Part shown: positions 44,750-55,361 of the stretch, one piece after another
How the letters are laid out: each line of letters begins with the position of its first letter
How positions within the stretch are numbered: the first letter of the stretch is position 1
Origin: Linanthus parryae
Lineage: Eukaryota; Streptophyta; Magnoliopsida; Ericales; Polemoniaceae
Direction: 5' to 3'
NCBI GenBank assembly: GCA_023055425.1
Contig: JALGPY010000005.1
Coordinates: forward strand, 81,757,495-81,821,494
Length of the DNA stretch: 64,000 bases
Notes under the pieces: model-generated
The model's database searches: none
What the model was told of the DNA's origin: nothing
What the model saw: only the letters and a program-made list of their open reading frames with translations
Made by a program: the position numbers and the translations under genes

Positions 44750-45169
44750 CTAGTCGTCGAAAGTCTCGTAGTCGGTGACCTCAATCTCCGACCTAGGTTT
44801 GTTTGGGTCGGCCCAATGCATCTCGGCCTGCACCAAACGGGCACAAAGGGACTCAGGGGTTACAGTCCATCCACCGTTATGACGGTAGCCGGCAGGCTGG
44901 GGCCTCAAGGAGTGGTTCACTATGCCACGGTACTCGTGCTTAAGGGCCAAGTAAGGCTCAACACTGGGCAGAGAAGCTAGGATGCAGTGCACCTTCACCA
45001 GGTTATGGTAGAAGTTATCGGTACGGTGGTACCTAAGGGCCCAAAGCTCACATCGCCCTTCTACCCTGTTGCAGAATTGGGTGATAGTCTCCCCAAGCCT
45101 TCGCTGTGTACCAGCAGGGTAGTTGTCTCTAAACTCTGCGCGAGTCGGGGTTCGGATTCTTACGGCCAT
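44750..45169 (-). CDS. Intact 139-codon ORF of unknown function in the leader of element H
   Basis: ATG at 45169, stop at 44750, no internal stop, lying between the 5' LTR and gag where Tekay/Del elements normally have only leader. Not a family I recognise. The middle part (LGETITQFCNRVEGRCELWA, then FYHNLVKVHCILASLPSVEP) has the spacing of a gag capsid C-terminal repeat, i.e. a flexible-start helix, hydrophobic helix and L-P turn, so it may be a second captured gag-like domain. The end is acidic (EIEVTDYETFDD). The bases before the ATG on the element strand, a T-rich run then CTTGTAG with GACTAAT upstream, resemble a plant 3' splice site. It could instead be a host gene fragment or a chance frame. 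Confidence 0.5.
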   Translation of the reverse strand: MAVRIRTPTRAEFRDNYPAGTQRRLGETITQFCNRVEGRCELWALRYHRTDNFYHNLVKVHCILASLPSVEPYLALKHEYRGIVNHSLRPQPAGYRHNGGWTVTPESLCARLVQAEMHWADPNKPRSEIEVTDYETFDD

Positions 45170-45469
45170 CTACAAGGTAAGGAAAAACAAGCTATTAGTC
45201 TAATATTCCATCTTCCTAAAGGTTCTCTTAAGGTAAGTCACCCTAGGAGTGTGTAAATAAACTAAAGCGCATAAAAACACGACAGAAGCATAAAGCATAT
45301 AACAATTTAGCATGTTAGAATAAGTAAAAGAGAACACCCATACACCCCGGCTTGTCTTTATTTTACTTAGCTTTATGTTGCCCTAATCAATTTCAAACTT
45401 GGTTGTTGTAAATTTCAAAAGTCTTAGTTTTTAAACGTTTTCTCCCTACAGTCCTAATTGGATGTCACT
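45170..45469 (-). other. Untranslated leader of element H
   Basis: Between the primer site and the extra ORF. No gene. Ends with the splice-acceptor-like sequence described for the 139-codon frame. Confidence 0.5.
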
Positions 45470-45480
45470 GCTCTGATACC
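45470..45480 (-). promoter_or_regulatory. Primer-binding site of element H (initiator-Met tRNA)
   Basis: On the - strand GGTATCAGAGC follows the LTR end (GTTACA) after three bases; it is complementary to the 3' end of tRNA-iMet. Confidence 0.88.
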
Positions 45481-45483
45481 TAC

Positions 45484-48400
45484 TGTAACACCCCCGATTT
45501 CCAGAGGGACCGGAGATCGGGGTAGTGTCCTCCATACAGGAAATTACCCTTTCGTATAAGGAGTATTAGTAACAAGAAAGTGAAAGGAAACATCCAAACT
45601 ACTGATTAAAAGTTTACACGATAACATTGTTTGTGGCTGAGTCCAAACAGGACAACAAGCCTAGAAAAAGAGATATTACACCAAAAGTTTGCTCTACGGT
45701 TAATTACTAATTGATACTGTTTGCAGGTGAGAACGAATCGTGAGTCCAGCGCGTTACCCCATGCAAACCAGTCATATACCTGCGGGGGAATTAAAAGACA
45801 CAAGACCGCAGTTTTCCGAGTATCAGTAAAAACTGAGTGAATATACACCTTAGCATGTAAAACAGAACGGCTAAGAAAGGTTACGGGGTTTACATTTGAA
45901 GTAGTTTAAACAGTTACAGAGTATAAGTATAAAGATCAGAGTTTACAATGTTTCGAAAGACTATCAAACGTTCAGTAATTCAACTCCAAGGATATTTTCT
46001 CAAGTTGCATGTCTAATCAGAACACGACTTATAAATAACAGCTTCCAGGTTTAGGGACAAAGATGTCGCATTATTAACTCGCAGTAACCAGGAGAGACCA
46101 GGGTGAATAATAACAGATGATACTGGCTTATAGGGGGTTCTGATAACCCGACCTCTCTGCCAAGCGTTGTGGATCGGGGTTTCCGATCCCGCTAGTCATC
46201 ATACAAGCCAACTACTAGACCTTAAGTGTCGACACCCCCTTAAGATTGTAAGTCATAAGGGTAGTACTAGAATGTTGGATTCCAGCCTACGGCGAAAGGA
46301 ATCGGGGCGCACGTAGTCCCATGTCTTTAGGGGCTATAACCCAGGGAATCATCACCCGAAATAAGTTTAGGGACTGGAGCCCAGGGGATTATCCCGGTAT
46401 CTATTTAGGGACCTGGCCCAGGGAATCATCACCCGATAGTAACGTAAAGTAAAGTAACACGACGTAGGCGTATAGCACTGTCGTAGACCCAACTGGTTCC
46501 GGTATACGCGATTCATTCACTTTACGTTATTAATGAATTCCGACTTAGTGATATTTGAACAATTAGTTTTCCGATTTGAAAACGAGTGATAAAGTGACGA
46601 TTTAAAAGAGAGTACGGCAAGTTCAGAAATTTCAGAATAAAGAACGACAATTATTTTCAGATAAACGAGTATCACATGAAAGTAATTGGCACACAAAACT
46701 AGGCATGTATCACAAGTATATTAAGAGACGTGAAATAAAATCACATTTGACACGAAAGAAGATAAGTACGCAACGCTAAGCATGAATACTCACCGTGAGA
46801 GCCAAAAGTGCTTACTAAGCCGCTACTCGTACACAACGTCGTGATCAACTAGCTTGTCGAAGACAGGCTCTACAATCATACACATAAAATCATAATCACA
46901 AACAAGTTCGTATCGCAAATATAAAATGCATATGTCCTATATGATATGAATGCGAAAGCCTAATCGAATACCCCTAACGTATTTATAAACTCCAAATTTA
47001 TTTTAGAAAATTAACCAATAATTTTAAGGAGTGAAAACTATTTAATATTCTAATTAAACGAATTTACTTGTTGATAAAATAATATCAAGTTGTACACCTT
47101 ATTGAAATATTACTAGTAATATAATGAAAATGAAATTTAGAATTATTTCATCTTTTCAACAATATAATCTTTATCGAATAAATACTTAAACATACACAAA
47201 GTATATTTTTAATAACTAATTTTTCAACAACTAAAATATAAATATAGAAACATAACTAATATACAATTATCATAAATTTCTATTTTTATTTTGTGTTACA
47301 AAACTTATTTATTTTGTAATTATATTTAGTTTATAAATTAACAGAAATTAATTAAATATTTAAACTTAATAAATACAAAGTAAATACAAGTATAAATACA
47401 TATAATGCAGTTTTGGTATAAATACAGCAAGCACCCCCCACTAACACATAACAGCCTTTAACATGTGATAAAGTGTAGCCTCAAGTTTTCAAATTGTACA
47501 ACAAAACCCCTCTGCAACACAATTTTATTCAAAGACAACCTCTTCTCCAATTGGGTTTCTTCCCGATTCAAACACCAACACACACCCACACACATAAACA
47601 AAAACATACATGATTTTGCAGGAATTTAGACCGTAGAAATCGACGAGAGAGGGTTCAATTTATCGGAAAACGGAGGAGGAGAGTGGGTCGAAGATTTCCG
47701 GCAAAATCGTGCTCCTGGGTTCGATCGGAGCTTGGCCTCCGGTCATTCCTGCACCTAGGTTCGATTGGGAGGCAGTAGCAGGCAGAGGGAGAGGCGGAGC
47801 CGCGGTGGTGGTCGGAAACAGAGGAGGACGGCGGCGGCGTCGGGGCTCACTGCCTCCGTTGCCGCTGCTGCTACGATTGTTGTTTCTGCCGCTGTTTCGA
47901 CGGGGCAGCGAGGGGGTTAGGCCATGAGTGAGAGGGAGAGATGAGGGTGATGCTGGTGGTGAGTGGTGACGGTGATTGGAGGTGGTAGTGAGGGGCTGTG
48001 ATGCTCTGTTTTGCTGCGGCAAAAACAGAGCAGCGAGATGGGAGTGGTGGTGGTGTTGGGGAGAAACAGACAGTAGGCAGAGATGGAGGTGGGATCAGGG
48101 TTGAGAGCAGAGTGGTGGCTCACGGTGGTGGTGGCTGGTTTGCTGGGTTTGGTCTCGGCAAAGAAAACAGAGCGTGGAGGTGGAGGTGAAGAAGATGAAG
48201 AAGGAGGAGATTAAGAAGGTGAGGGAGGTGATGAATGGAGGTTGTTGATTTGATTTGAGATGGGAAGCTAGCTGGTAGCTAGCTGGTGAAGGAGGCGGGC
48301 GTGGGTGGCTCTTGCAGGGAGGTACAGGCGTGGGTGGCCGTTGCAGGGGAGGTACGGGTCTCAGGCTGCTGGTCGGTGGCTGAATCAGCAAAGCTGAGAA

Positions 48401-48756
48401 GGGAAAGGAGAGGGATGTGATGGGAGAGAGAGAAATTATACGGTGTGGCGGATTCGCGAAGTCACGCGGTGGTTCGACACGTAAAAAGTGGTGCACGACG
48501 GAAATTAACTCGCGGCGAACGTTTTAAACGCGACGAAAATTTATAAACGTGATAACAAGCTACACACGAAAAATAATAAAATTATTGTTTATATAAAATA
48601 AACATTTTATTTTTTTATACTAAAAAGTATATATATATATTATATAAATAAATATTTATATGTTAATATTTATAAAACTAAAAAAAAAACATAAAAAATA
48701 ACTAATTAAAATTCACAAATTACTAAAATATAATTAGGAAAATCTCGGGTATTACA
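45484..48756 (-). repeat. 5' LTR of element H (3273 bp; right copy on the + axis)
   Basis: Nearly identical to 36035-39306. In the first 450 bases I count nine substitutions, in the last 480 bases four plus small length changes in the TA and A runs. Next to it at 48757-48761 lies GTTAC, the right target-site copy. This LTR would hold the promoter for the - strand element transcript. Confidence 0.93.
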
Positions 48757-49590
48757 GTTACAATCAGGAGCTGGTTAACAGAGAAGCTGGAGGCAATTTT
48801 TTGTACTCTGTTGCCAAGGATGGAGCTTATGCGCTCATGAAGCAGCTTGCTAAGCAGGACTCGCAACTCTATGATTCCAGGAGATTATCGGCATTGCCTG
48901 AACCATAGGATGATGAATGGAAGACTGAGATGAGCAAGATGGTGTTAGACTTAGCCAAGCATGTGTATCAGGATAAGAAGCCAGTTGCAAGAGTAGAGGA
49001 GTAGGAATTTGATTCAACCTTGGCCCAGATTGCAAGTGAAGATGTGAACTTTGTGGGGGCACAAGGATAGCGGAAGAAGTGTAACCAAGGGAACTACAGA
49101 CCAGGAACTAGAGATCATCAATGTTTCAGGAATGGGGATCAGTCTGGGGCTATATATGCACCTGAGTTTTAGCACACGCCATAAGCACCAGTTTCGCAGG
49201 CTCCACCACCAGCTGCTGTAGCGCCAAATCCAGAGATTTCTATACTTACTAAGGGATTAAAACAGCTGAGTAACAACATGAACGATATGATCACGACGGT
49301 CAATGCTATGTCTTCTGATTTGCAGGATACGAAGACTTCTCTTCGTTCACTAGAGGTTCAAGTTGGGCAAATTGCAACGCAATTATCTGCTAGAGGACCT
49401 GGTTCTCTACCATCTGAAATAGAGAATGTGCGCCAGGTAAATTCCATTACCACTCGCAGCGGGGTTTCGTTGACTGACCCACCATACCCGAGCCATGCCA
49501 TAACTGAATCATCAAAAGCTAAGGAGCATGAGGTCTTCGATTCTGAGAAGACACCTGTCATGGTCCCCCAATCAAGGGCATGACTCCACA
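48757..49590 (+). pseudogene. Gag of element C, second half
   Basis: Opens with NQELVNREAGGNF (post-capsid region), continues DDEWKTEMSKMVLDLAKHVY and a Pro/Ala-rich linker (APVSQAPPPAAVAPNPEI), then the helical segment NNMNDMITTVNAMSSDLQDT and SLEVQVGQIATQLSARGPGS and ends ITTRSGVSLTDPPYPSH. Five in-frame stops: TAG at 48906, 49002, 49068 and 49170, TAA at 49182. Context such as PEF-stop-HTP-stop-APVSQ suggests lost Gln codons. A frameshift near 49580 separates it from the protease. Confidence 0.82.
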
Positions 49591-50478
49591 TGATGAGGAT
49601 ATGTCCAATGAGATATTACCACCACCCTCTTCCTCTAAAGATGTACCTTTTTATTGAAAACTAGAAAGAAGAAGGATGACTTTGAGGAGTACAGGCGATT
49701 TCTTATTATTTTCTCCAAACAGCACATAAACATTTCGTTGATTGAGCCGCTGCAGAAAATGCCTAAGTATGCGCGGTTCATCAAGGATTCAATCCTTGGG
49801 AGAAAAGCAATGGATGACTTTCAGACAGTGAAGTTGAATGAGCATATGAGCTCATGTGTTTTGCATGGGCTACCCAAGAAGAAGAAAGATCCAGGTAGTT
49901 TTGTTATTGAGGCTACACTTGGCGGGGCATATACAGGCAAGGCTCTGTGTGATCTGGGGGCGAGTGTCAACTTGATGGCGCTTTCAGTATTCAAGAGGCT
50001 AGGTATGGGGGAGCCTCGTAAAACTTGGATCAATTTGCAGTTCGTGGATAAGTCATCCAAGATGGCCATTGGGGTGGCAGAAGACTTACTTGTGAGGGTT
50101 GGTTGTTTGATCATTCCAGCTGATTTCGTGATACTGCATATGCAAGTTGGTGACATTCCGGTCATTCTTGGTAGGGCCTTTCTGGCTACCGGTCGGACGT
50201 TAATTGATGTAGAGAATGGGGAGTTGATCATGAGGGTCAACGATACTGTTGAGACCTTTCAGGTTTTCATACTAACCCCTCAGTACACTCGTGAGGTGAA
50301 GCCAGGATTGCCATTTCCCGTGCAAGTTAGGCGCGGAATTCCACAGCTTCCACAGGAGGATCCGCTTGAACTTAAGGGCAAAGAATTGAGTGAGCTGGCG
50401 CAAGAGGTAGTTATGAGCATCCATCGCCAAAAGTTGGACGTGGAACGGCCTGCCAAACCACCTTTCTTAGGCTCATGA
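49591..50478 (+). pseudogene. Athila-type retropepsin of element C with family-specific tail
   Basis: Open from 49654 to the TGA at 50476-50478. Blocks: RKKKDDFEEYRRFLIIFSKQ, DDFQTVKLNEHMSSCVLHGL, then catalytic CDLGASVNLM (Asp codon 49951-49953), DFVILHMQVGDIPVILGRAF and LIDVENGELIMRVND. The protein domain looks intact and may be a working protease fold. After it the chain ends with QEDPLELKGKELSELAQEVV and RPAKPPFLGS, and no RT follows. The tail resembles that of element D (KEDPPDPKLK and RRAKPPF), marking both as members of one gag-protease subfamily. Confidence 0.8.
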
Positions 50479-52811
50479 GGTAACATGGTCGGGTCGTCGA
50501 CCTTAACAATCGCTGCTTGGGAGGCAACCCAATGTAGAGTAGGATGTTTCTTGCTTTTTATTATTTGTTTATGAGTTATCTATATTTGACTATGAGGGGT
50601 AAGAGAGAGTGGACTTATTTTTCCAATAAGTGTGCAGGGACACAGGTACAGAAGACGTACCAGATTCCCCATCTTGATGTGCGTGCTAGAGATTGCACAA
50701 AATTGTGGAAAGAAAAGGCCCCACAGGAGTATGCAGAAAAGATATAGAGAATTGCTCGAGGTCGAGGAGCAGTTGCAATATGTTGAGTGCTACACCCATG
50801 AGAGGGCTACAGTTTATATCTTAGCCGCACATTGGAATACTTGTGCGTAGAGACTTCTCCGGAAATTGTCAACGGTCCACAAGACCCATTCTTGTTGAAA
50901 TTTCACGGCAACGGTGCCCATGTAAGTCCTGTAACCCAGGTACCTCTAACACTCTCTCTAATCTACATTTTGAGCAATAAATGTTGAAATCCACCGCCTG
51001 CACATTTAAGCGATGAGTCCTCCTTCTTTATCTCTAAATTCGTTGAGGAAAACTAAACGTTTAAGTGTGTGTGTGGGGGGGGGGGGTTGTATCTACTTTC
51101 ACAAGCCATGTCTTTGTTTGCATCGCCTTGTTACATATAGTTATGTGTTCGTATTGTGTTGGTTTGTGGTAGGATTGTGTAGTTAAGCATTTATTAGCAC
51201 TTTTACTTTATTGATTCCCCTGTTCAAAACTTGTGTTTAATCGAGTTGGCCAAAAGCATATAGCTTTAGGAAATATGAAAACAAATATAAATATATAAAT
51301 TCAAAATTCAAAAAAAAAAATGTAAACTTTTGGGCAAGGGCAATCGAAGAGAGTGAATGTGGAGAGGGCTTAATGATAGAATTCCTTAGGAGTATGAAAA
51401 TCAGAGATGAGGTAGACGCGAGAATCTGGAGTAGGAAGACTTATAGGGCTAATGCACATTAGAAATGCGAGTAGCTACCACTCAGACTGGTTATCCAACA
51501 AGCGCTACACCACCGTCACTTAGGTAGTCGTCAACCCTCCTCGTAGTGGCAATGGAACAACTGTGCAAGTGATTTTTATGGGGGCCTCACGTCCCGTCTC
51601 CATCTCCTAGTTCCACTAGTTACCCCTATTCATCCGTATACCCCTTTTATTCACAGCCTCTAGCCTAGGAAGCCTTTCATTGTGACTTTCATTACTTGTT
51701 AGAATTGTCCTTTCCTATGCGTCATGATAGAGGGAGTTGATTTATGGAGGTTCGATGAGGGTGATCTGATTTGATACATCTTACGTGGATTCTCTTACAA
51801 GTCGTATTTTGAGGGGATGTGAGGGTGAGTTAGAGACGGTAGCACACCACGATCACAGGTGGAGTGCCGTAGTGAGTGACATTTTTTCTGCACGTCATGG
51901 GGTGGGGTTGGCTGATTTTATAGGAGGTGGTGCTTATGATTTATTTATATTCTCTATATCTTAGGTGATGAGAAGGATCGGTTGGAAAAACACGAATTAC
52001 ATTGATTACCGGGTTGCGAGAGATGCTTTACATTGAGTGTGGGGGTGTAGACACATATTTGATTTTATCACTTATTTGACACATTCCACCTCCACATTAT
52101 CTGCTTTAATAATGAATCTCCTCGGATATTGCTATGGTATTATTGGCTCGATGTGTTAATGTTATTGTTGAAAATGAAGACCGCGGAGATTAGCTATTGT
52201 TCGATATCACTTCTTCACATTTGTGGCCGCGAGAACGGTGTTGCACCAAGATTGAGGGAATGAGGGCTGGAGTAGTGAGATCCGTTGTGGTTCCTTGGAT
52301 TTTGGTGAGGGAGTGTGAGAATCGGGTTTTGTGAGTTGTATCATGACGTCAAGGACTGCGCATCTAAATATCCTATCCTACCCGTTCTAAGCCGTCAACA
52401 GTTTAACCCGTGGATAAATAGCTTGGATGGTAAGTTCTAGGGATACAGTTGATGAGTGTGCGGAAGAAATGTCTTTTGTGTCCGTGACCGTTCTGTCTAA
52501 CGAAACTGGCCGCAAGTTCTACCAATCACCAAATTTATAGAATTTCCGAGGGAATATGTGAGCCTTATGAGTTGCCGGTTTACTTTTCGAGATTCCCCAA
52601 TCTCTAACTAAAAAGAAAAAAATATATTTTTGTGTTGTTTCAGTTTTTGCATTGTTTGATAATTTAGTTGCATTGTATAGAGCATGTAGATTGCATAGTC
52701 GTGTGTGTGAGTTGTTGGTGTCACATGGCTAGGGGAGTGGAATGCAATTCGGTGGATTGAAAATCATAGTGTGGGAGATGTTTTTAATTTTGCTCGGGAC
52801 GCACAAAAAGG
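50479..52811 (+). other. Non-coding 3' region of element C with polypurine-like tracts
   Basis: About 2.3 kb without a real gene. It begins with GTCGTCGACCTTAA and GGGAGGCAACCCAA. Polypurine-like tracts are AGTGTGTGTG followed by G12 (51064-51086) and GAGTGTGGGGG (52035-52045) followed by TGTAGACACATATTTGAT. Blocks shared with A and E: CTTAGGTAGTCGTCAACCC near 51520, GGTTCGATGAGGGTGATCTG near 51749, TGAGGGGATGTGAGGGTGAG near 51810, GATTGAGGGAATGAGGGC near 52250 and GCGCATCTAAATATCCTATC near 52359. Confidence 0.65.
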
Positions 52812-52825
52812 TAGTGTGGGGGATT
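52812..52825 (+). promoter_or_regulatory. Polypurine tract of element C
   Basis: TAGTGTGGGGGATT directly before the LTR start TGATAACTCTG at 52826, the same arrangement as in A and (mirrored) E. Confidence 0.85.
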
Positions 52826-54614
52826 TGATAACTCTGTATTAGAGTTATATTTCTTGCATAATTTGCTATCGTTTTGTGTGATTTCCAGGTTGAATATGTT
52901 AGTTTTACACTATGAACTTGAGGAAATTGAGTAAGTTTAGATTTGAGCTTTAAATTGCTAATTCGGGCGTTTCTCGTGTTAATTTATGCTATTTTGTAAC
53001 GTTTGATAGCACGGGTGTTTTTCATGTTATTTTGACAGGAAACGGAACGTGTGCGATTAAGCGGAGAGGAGAACGAACTTCGGAACACGACTAAAGCTCA
53101 AGAAAGTGAAAGAAGAAAACAGAGCAGGAAAAGAAGAATCAAGAGAAAAAGAAAAAAAGAAGCGAAGAAAAATTGCCAGCAGGTCGCACGATCAGGAATT
53201 TCAGTTTGTGCGACCAGGTCTGATACTTGGAATTTTTTTTTCTGCGGCACAATTGAGAAGTCCACTACTTTTCCGATCTTAGAGGCTGATCGTGTGATCT
53301 ACTGAAGAAAAACAAGACCTGGACCCAACTCACCTCGAGATCGCACGATCAGGAATTTCAGATCATACGATCTCCTTATGAAAAATCACACGGACGGGGA
53401 AGGAAGGAAAATAGGCTAGCTTTGGCTCAAAACTACGTAGTTTCATGTTAATTATTTCCTTAAACATAATTTGGGAATAATTAATACATGGGGGCTGATT
53501 GATTAAGGAGATGGATTGATTTGTACAATTCTACCAACGTGAAAGAGAAGAAGAAGACGGAGACGACGAAGAGAAGACTCACGATCAAGGCTTCCTGATT
53601 GAAGACCCGTGTTTGATTTCTTCTACCCTCTCTTAGTAAATTTAAATGGAGAAACTCTCTTTTTTATTTTTTAGTTATGAGTAGCTAAACACTTTTGCTA
53701 GGCATCTCGATTTGAGAGCCTAGGGTTCATGTAAACGATGATATTTTTCCGAATTTGAACTTTGCTTCATGATTTAGTTATTTTTTCTTTTGAGTCAATT
53801 CTAGTTTCTGGTTTATGTTAGTAATCCTAATTGAGTGACACGGTTAGAAGATAAACTAGGGTTCAAGAATTAAGGTTTCATTCAATAGTTGATTCATGTT
53901 TGAAGTTAGCTTATTTTAAATAGTTCTTGTACGGTTGCTTAATACTCCGTGTTAATGAAGTAGCTAACCGGAAACACTGCTTAGTTAGTGAATGGGCGAC
54001 AGTGATCCTAACTAACTAGGATGAGACTTGAACATCAATCCCGTATCACTGAGACTGAGAAGAGACGTGTTAGGATTGGCTAGTGAGGTTAGATTCGGTA
54101 GGTGAGATTCGACTGTTTCGTGCAACGGTGGACCGACAGGATCCGTTGTCGTGCATGTAGTTAGCCTACTAGAAAAAACCTGTAGACACAAGAGACCGAT
54201 AGGATATTGTAGTCTATCGTGAAGTAGAATGACTTGAGACCGATAGGAGATAGTCAGCGCTATTACCCGGCTTAGTTAGAATATAGTTAACGTGTTGTTC
54301 AGATAATCAGGACATCGTTTACAACCCTAGGTGATCAACGAGGTTGCCTAGTCCTCTCCATTAATTGATTAAGAATTCCTCTTAATTCCACTTTACTGTT
54401 ATTTTTTGTTATTGATCGCAGCCACTTTTTTAAGGGTGGCAACACCACAACTCAATACTTTTTACTCCGGTTGCCTAGTGAACTACTCTAAATTGTTAAG
54501 TATAAAATTTTTGAGAGATTGTCCTCGAGGGTTCAACAACCCGGAGTTCTAAAAATACTCCACTCTTACTACTTGACCGTGCACTTGCGTAATACGCGCT
54601 AGTAATCCGTTTCA
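52826..54614 (+). repeat. 3' LTR of element C (1789 bp)
   Basis: Starts TGATAACTCTG and ends CCGTTTCA. It contains inverted repeats at 53182-53215 and 53337-53374, an A-rich purine stretch (53090-53170) and the motif GGGTTCAACAACCC near its end. Sequence after 54614 is SIRE pol on the other strand, so C inserted in or beside element F; 54615-54619 would be the right target copy but the left one is lost. Confidence 0.88.
53182..53374 (+). repeat. Inverted repeats and GATC-N4-GATC motifs in LTR C
   Basis: GGTCGCAC at 53182-53189 pairs with GTGCGACC at 53208-53215. GAGATCG at 53337-53343 pairs with CGATCTC at 53368-53374. The core TCGCACGATCAGGAATTTCAG occurs at 53184 and 53341. GATCGTGTGATC (53288), GATCGCACGATC (53339) and GATCATACGATC are variants of one motif. 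Confidence 0.75.
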
Positions 54615-55361
54615 AGGGTAAACCTCTTACTAAGTTCAGTGAAACTAGCTTGTTCAAGGTATGCAAGCTAATGTTTCCTAACTTGTTTGTGCCAAATCTT
54701 TAAATCTTCTTTCAAGGCGTTGAGACACTTCATGTTTTCTCCTGCAACTTTGTTAGTTTGAAATGTATAGACATTGTTTGACCTAGAGGCTAGGAGGATG
54801 CAGTTGCCAGATTTCTCATCTTACATCACACATATCTCTTTGTAAAAAATAAATTTATTACCATTATCAAAAAGCTAAGATACACTAAGCAAGTTAAATT
54901 TGAAATCATCAACCAAATACACTTCAGAAATAGAGTTTTCAGAATCTGTACCAACTTTACCAATGTCTAGAATGCTGAATTTTCCTTTGTGACCAAGTGT
55001 GATTGAACCTTTAGATTGCTCTTTTAATTCTGGGAATAAAGATCTTTTTCCACTTATGTGTCTAGAGCAACCACTGTCCATAAACCATTTATGTTCTTTG
55101 GTCTTGGTGTAAACCCGTAAAAACCATTCACTACCTTACCCAGCTGTGAAACCAAGTGTTGAATTTAGATTCATACTCAGGGTCAACCATGTTGGGTGGT
55201 CTAACCCCTTTAGGAACCCAAATATGTCTAACTTGTCCTTCGAGTTGAACTGGAAAAGTATTCCTCATTATGTGAGGGTCTCTTCTTCTGAAAGGACAAG
55301 CTATTTTGACATGAACAATTTTATTTCTATAATGGCACTTAAGAGATGTTCTGCTTCCCAC
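54615..55361 (-). pseudogene. SIRE protease and pre-integrase remnant with gag end
   Basis: From 55361: CHYRNKIVHVKIACPFRRRD is a second zinc knuckle with one Cys changed to Arg, followed by FPVQLEGQVRHIWVPKGVRP. Then the protease: KEHKWFMDSGCSRHISGKRS with catalytic Asp in DSG near 55080, LGHKGKFSILDIGKVGT, and VYLVDDFKFNLLSVS ending at 54875. After a stop, DNGNKFIF and KIWHKQVRK (WHKRLGH-like) show the pre-integrase domain down to the cut at 54615. Several stops and shifts. Confidence 0.78.

Larger units (their letters stand above)
36035..48756 (-). mobile_element. Element H: complete Tekay/Del-type chromovirus (Ty3/gypsy), 12.7 kb
   Basis: Two direct LTRs (36035-39306 and 45484-48756) flank a 6.18-kb internal region on the - strand: initiator-tRNA primer site at 45470-45480, gag, zinc knuckles, protease, RT, RNase H, integrase with a chromodomain-like tail, and polypurine tract at 39307. 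Long LTRs, the TGTAATACCC start and the C-terminal block ([19 protein letters not shown]) place it in Tekay/Del. LTRs differ at about 13 substitutions in the 930 bases I compared, so it is the youngest insertion here. It interrupts gag of element C. Several stops and a catalytic change make it defective. Confidence 0.93.
48757..54614 (+). mobile_element. Element C, right part: rest of gag, protease, 3' region and 3' LTR
   Basis: Continues the element interrupted at 36034. Gag resumes in frame at 48759 and is followed by protease, then directly by the post-pol block GTCGTCGACCTTAA near 50493 without any RT, RNase H or integrase. No env-like gene is visible either. The polypurine tract is at 52812-52825 and the LTR at 52826-54614. 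Confidence 0.85.
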
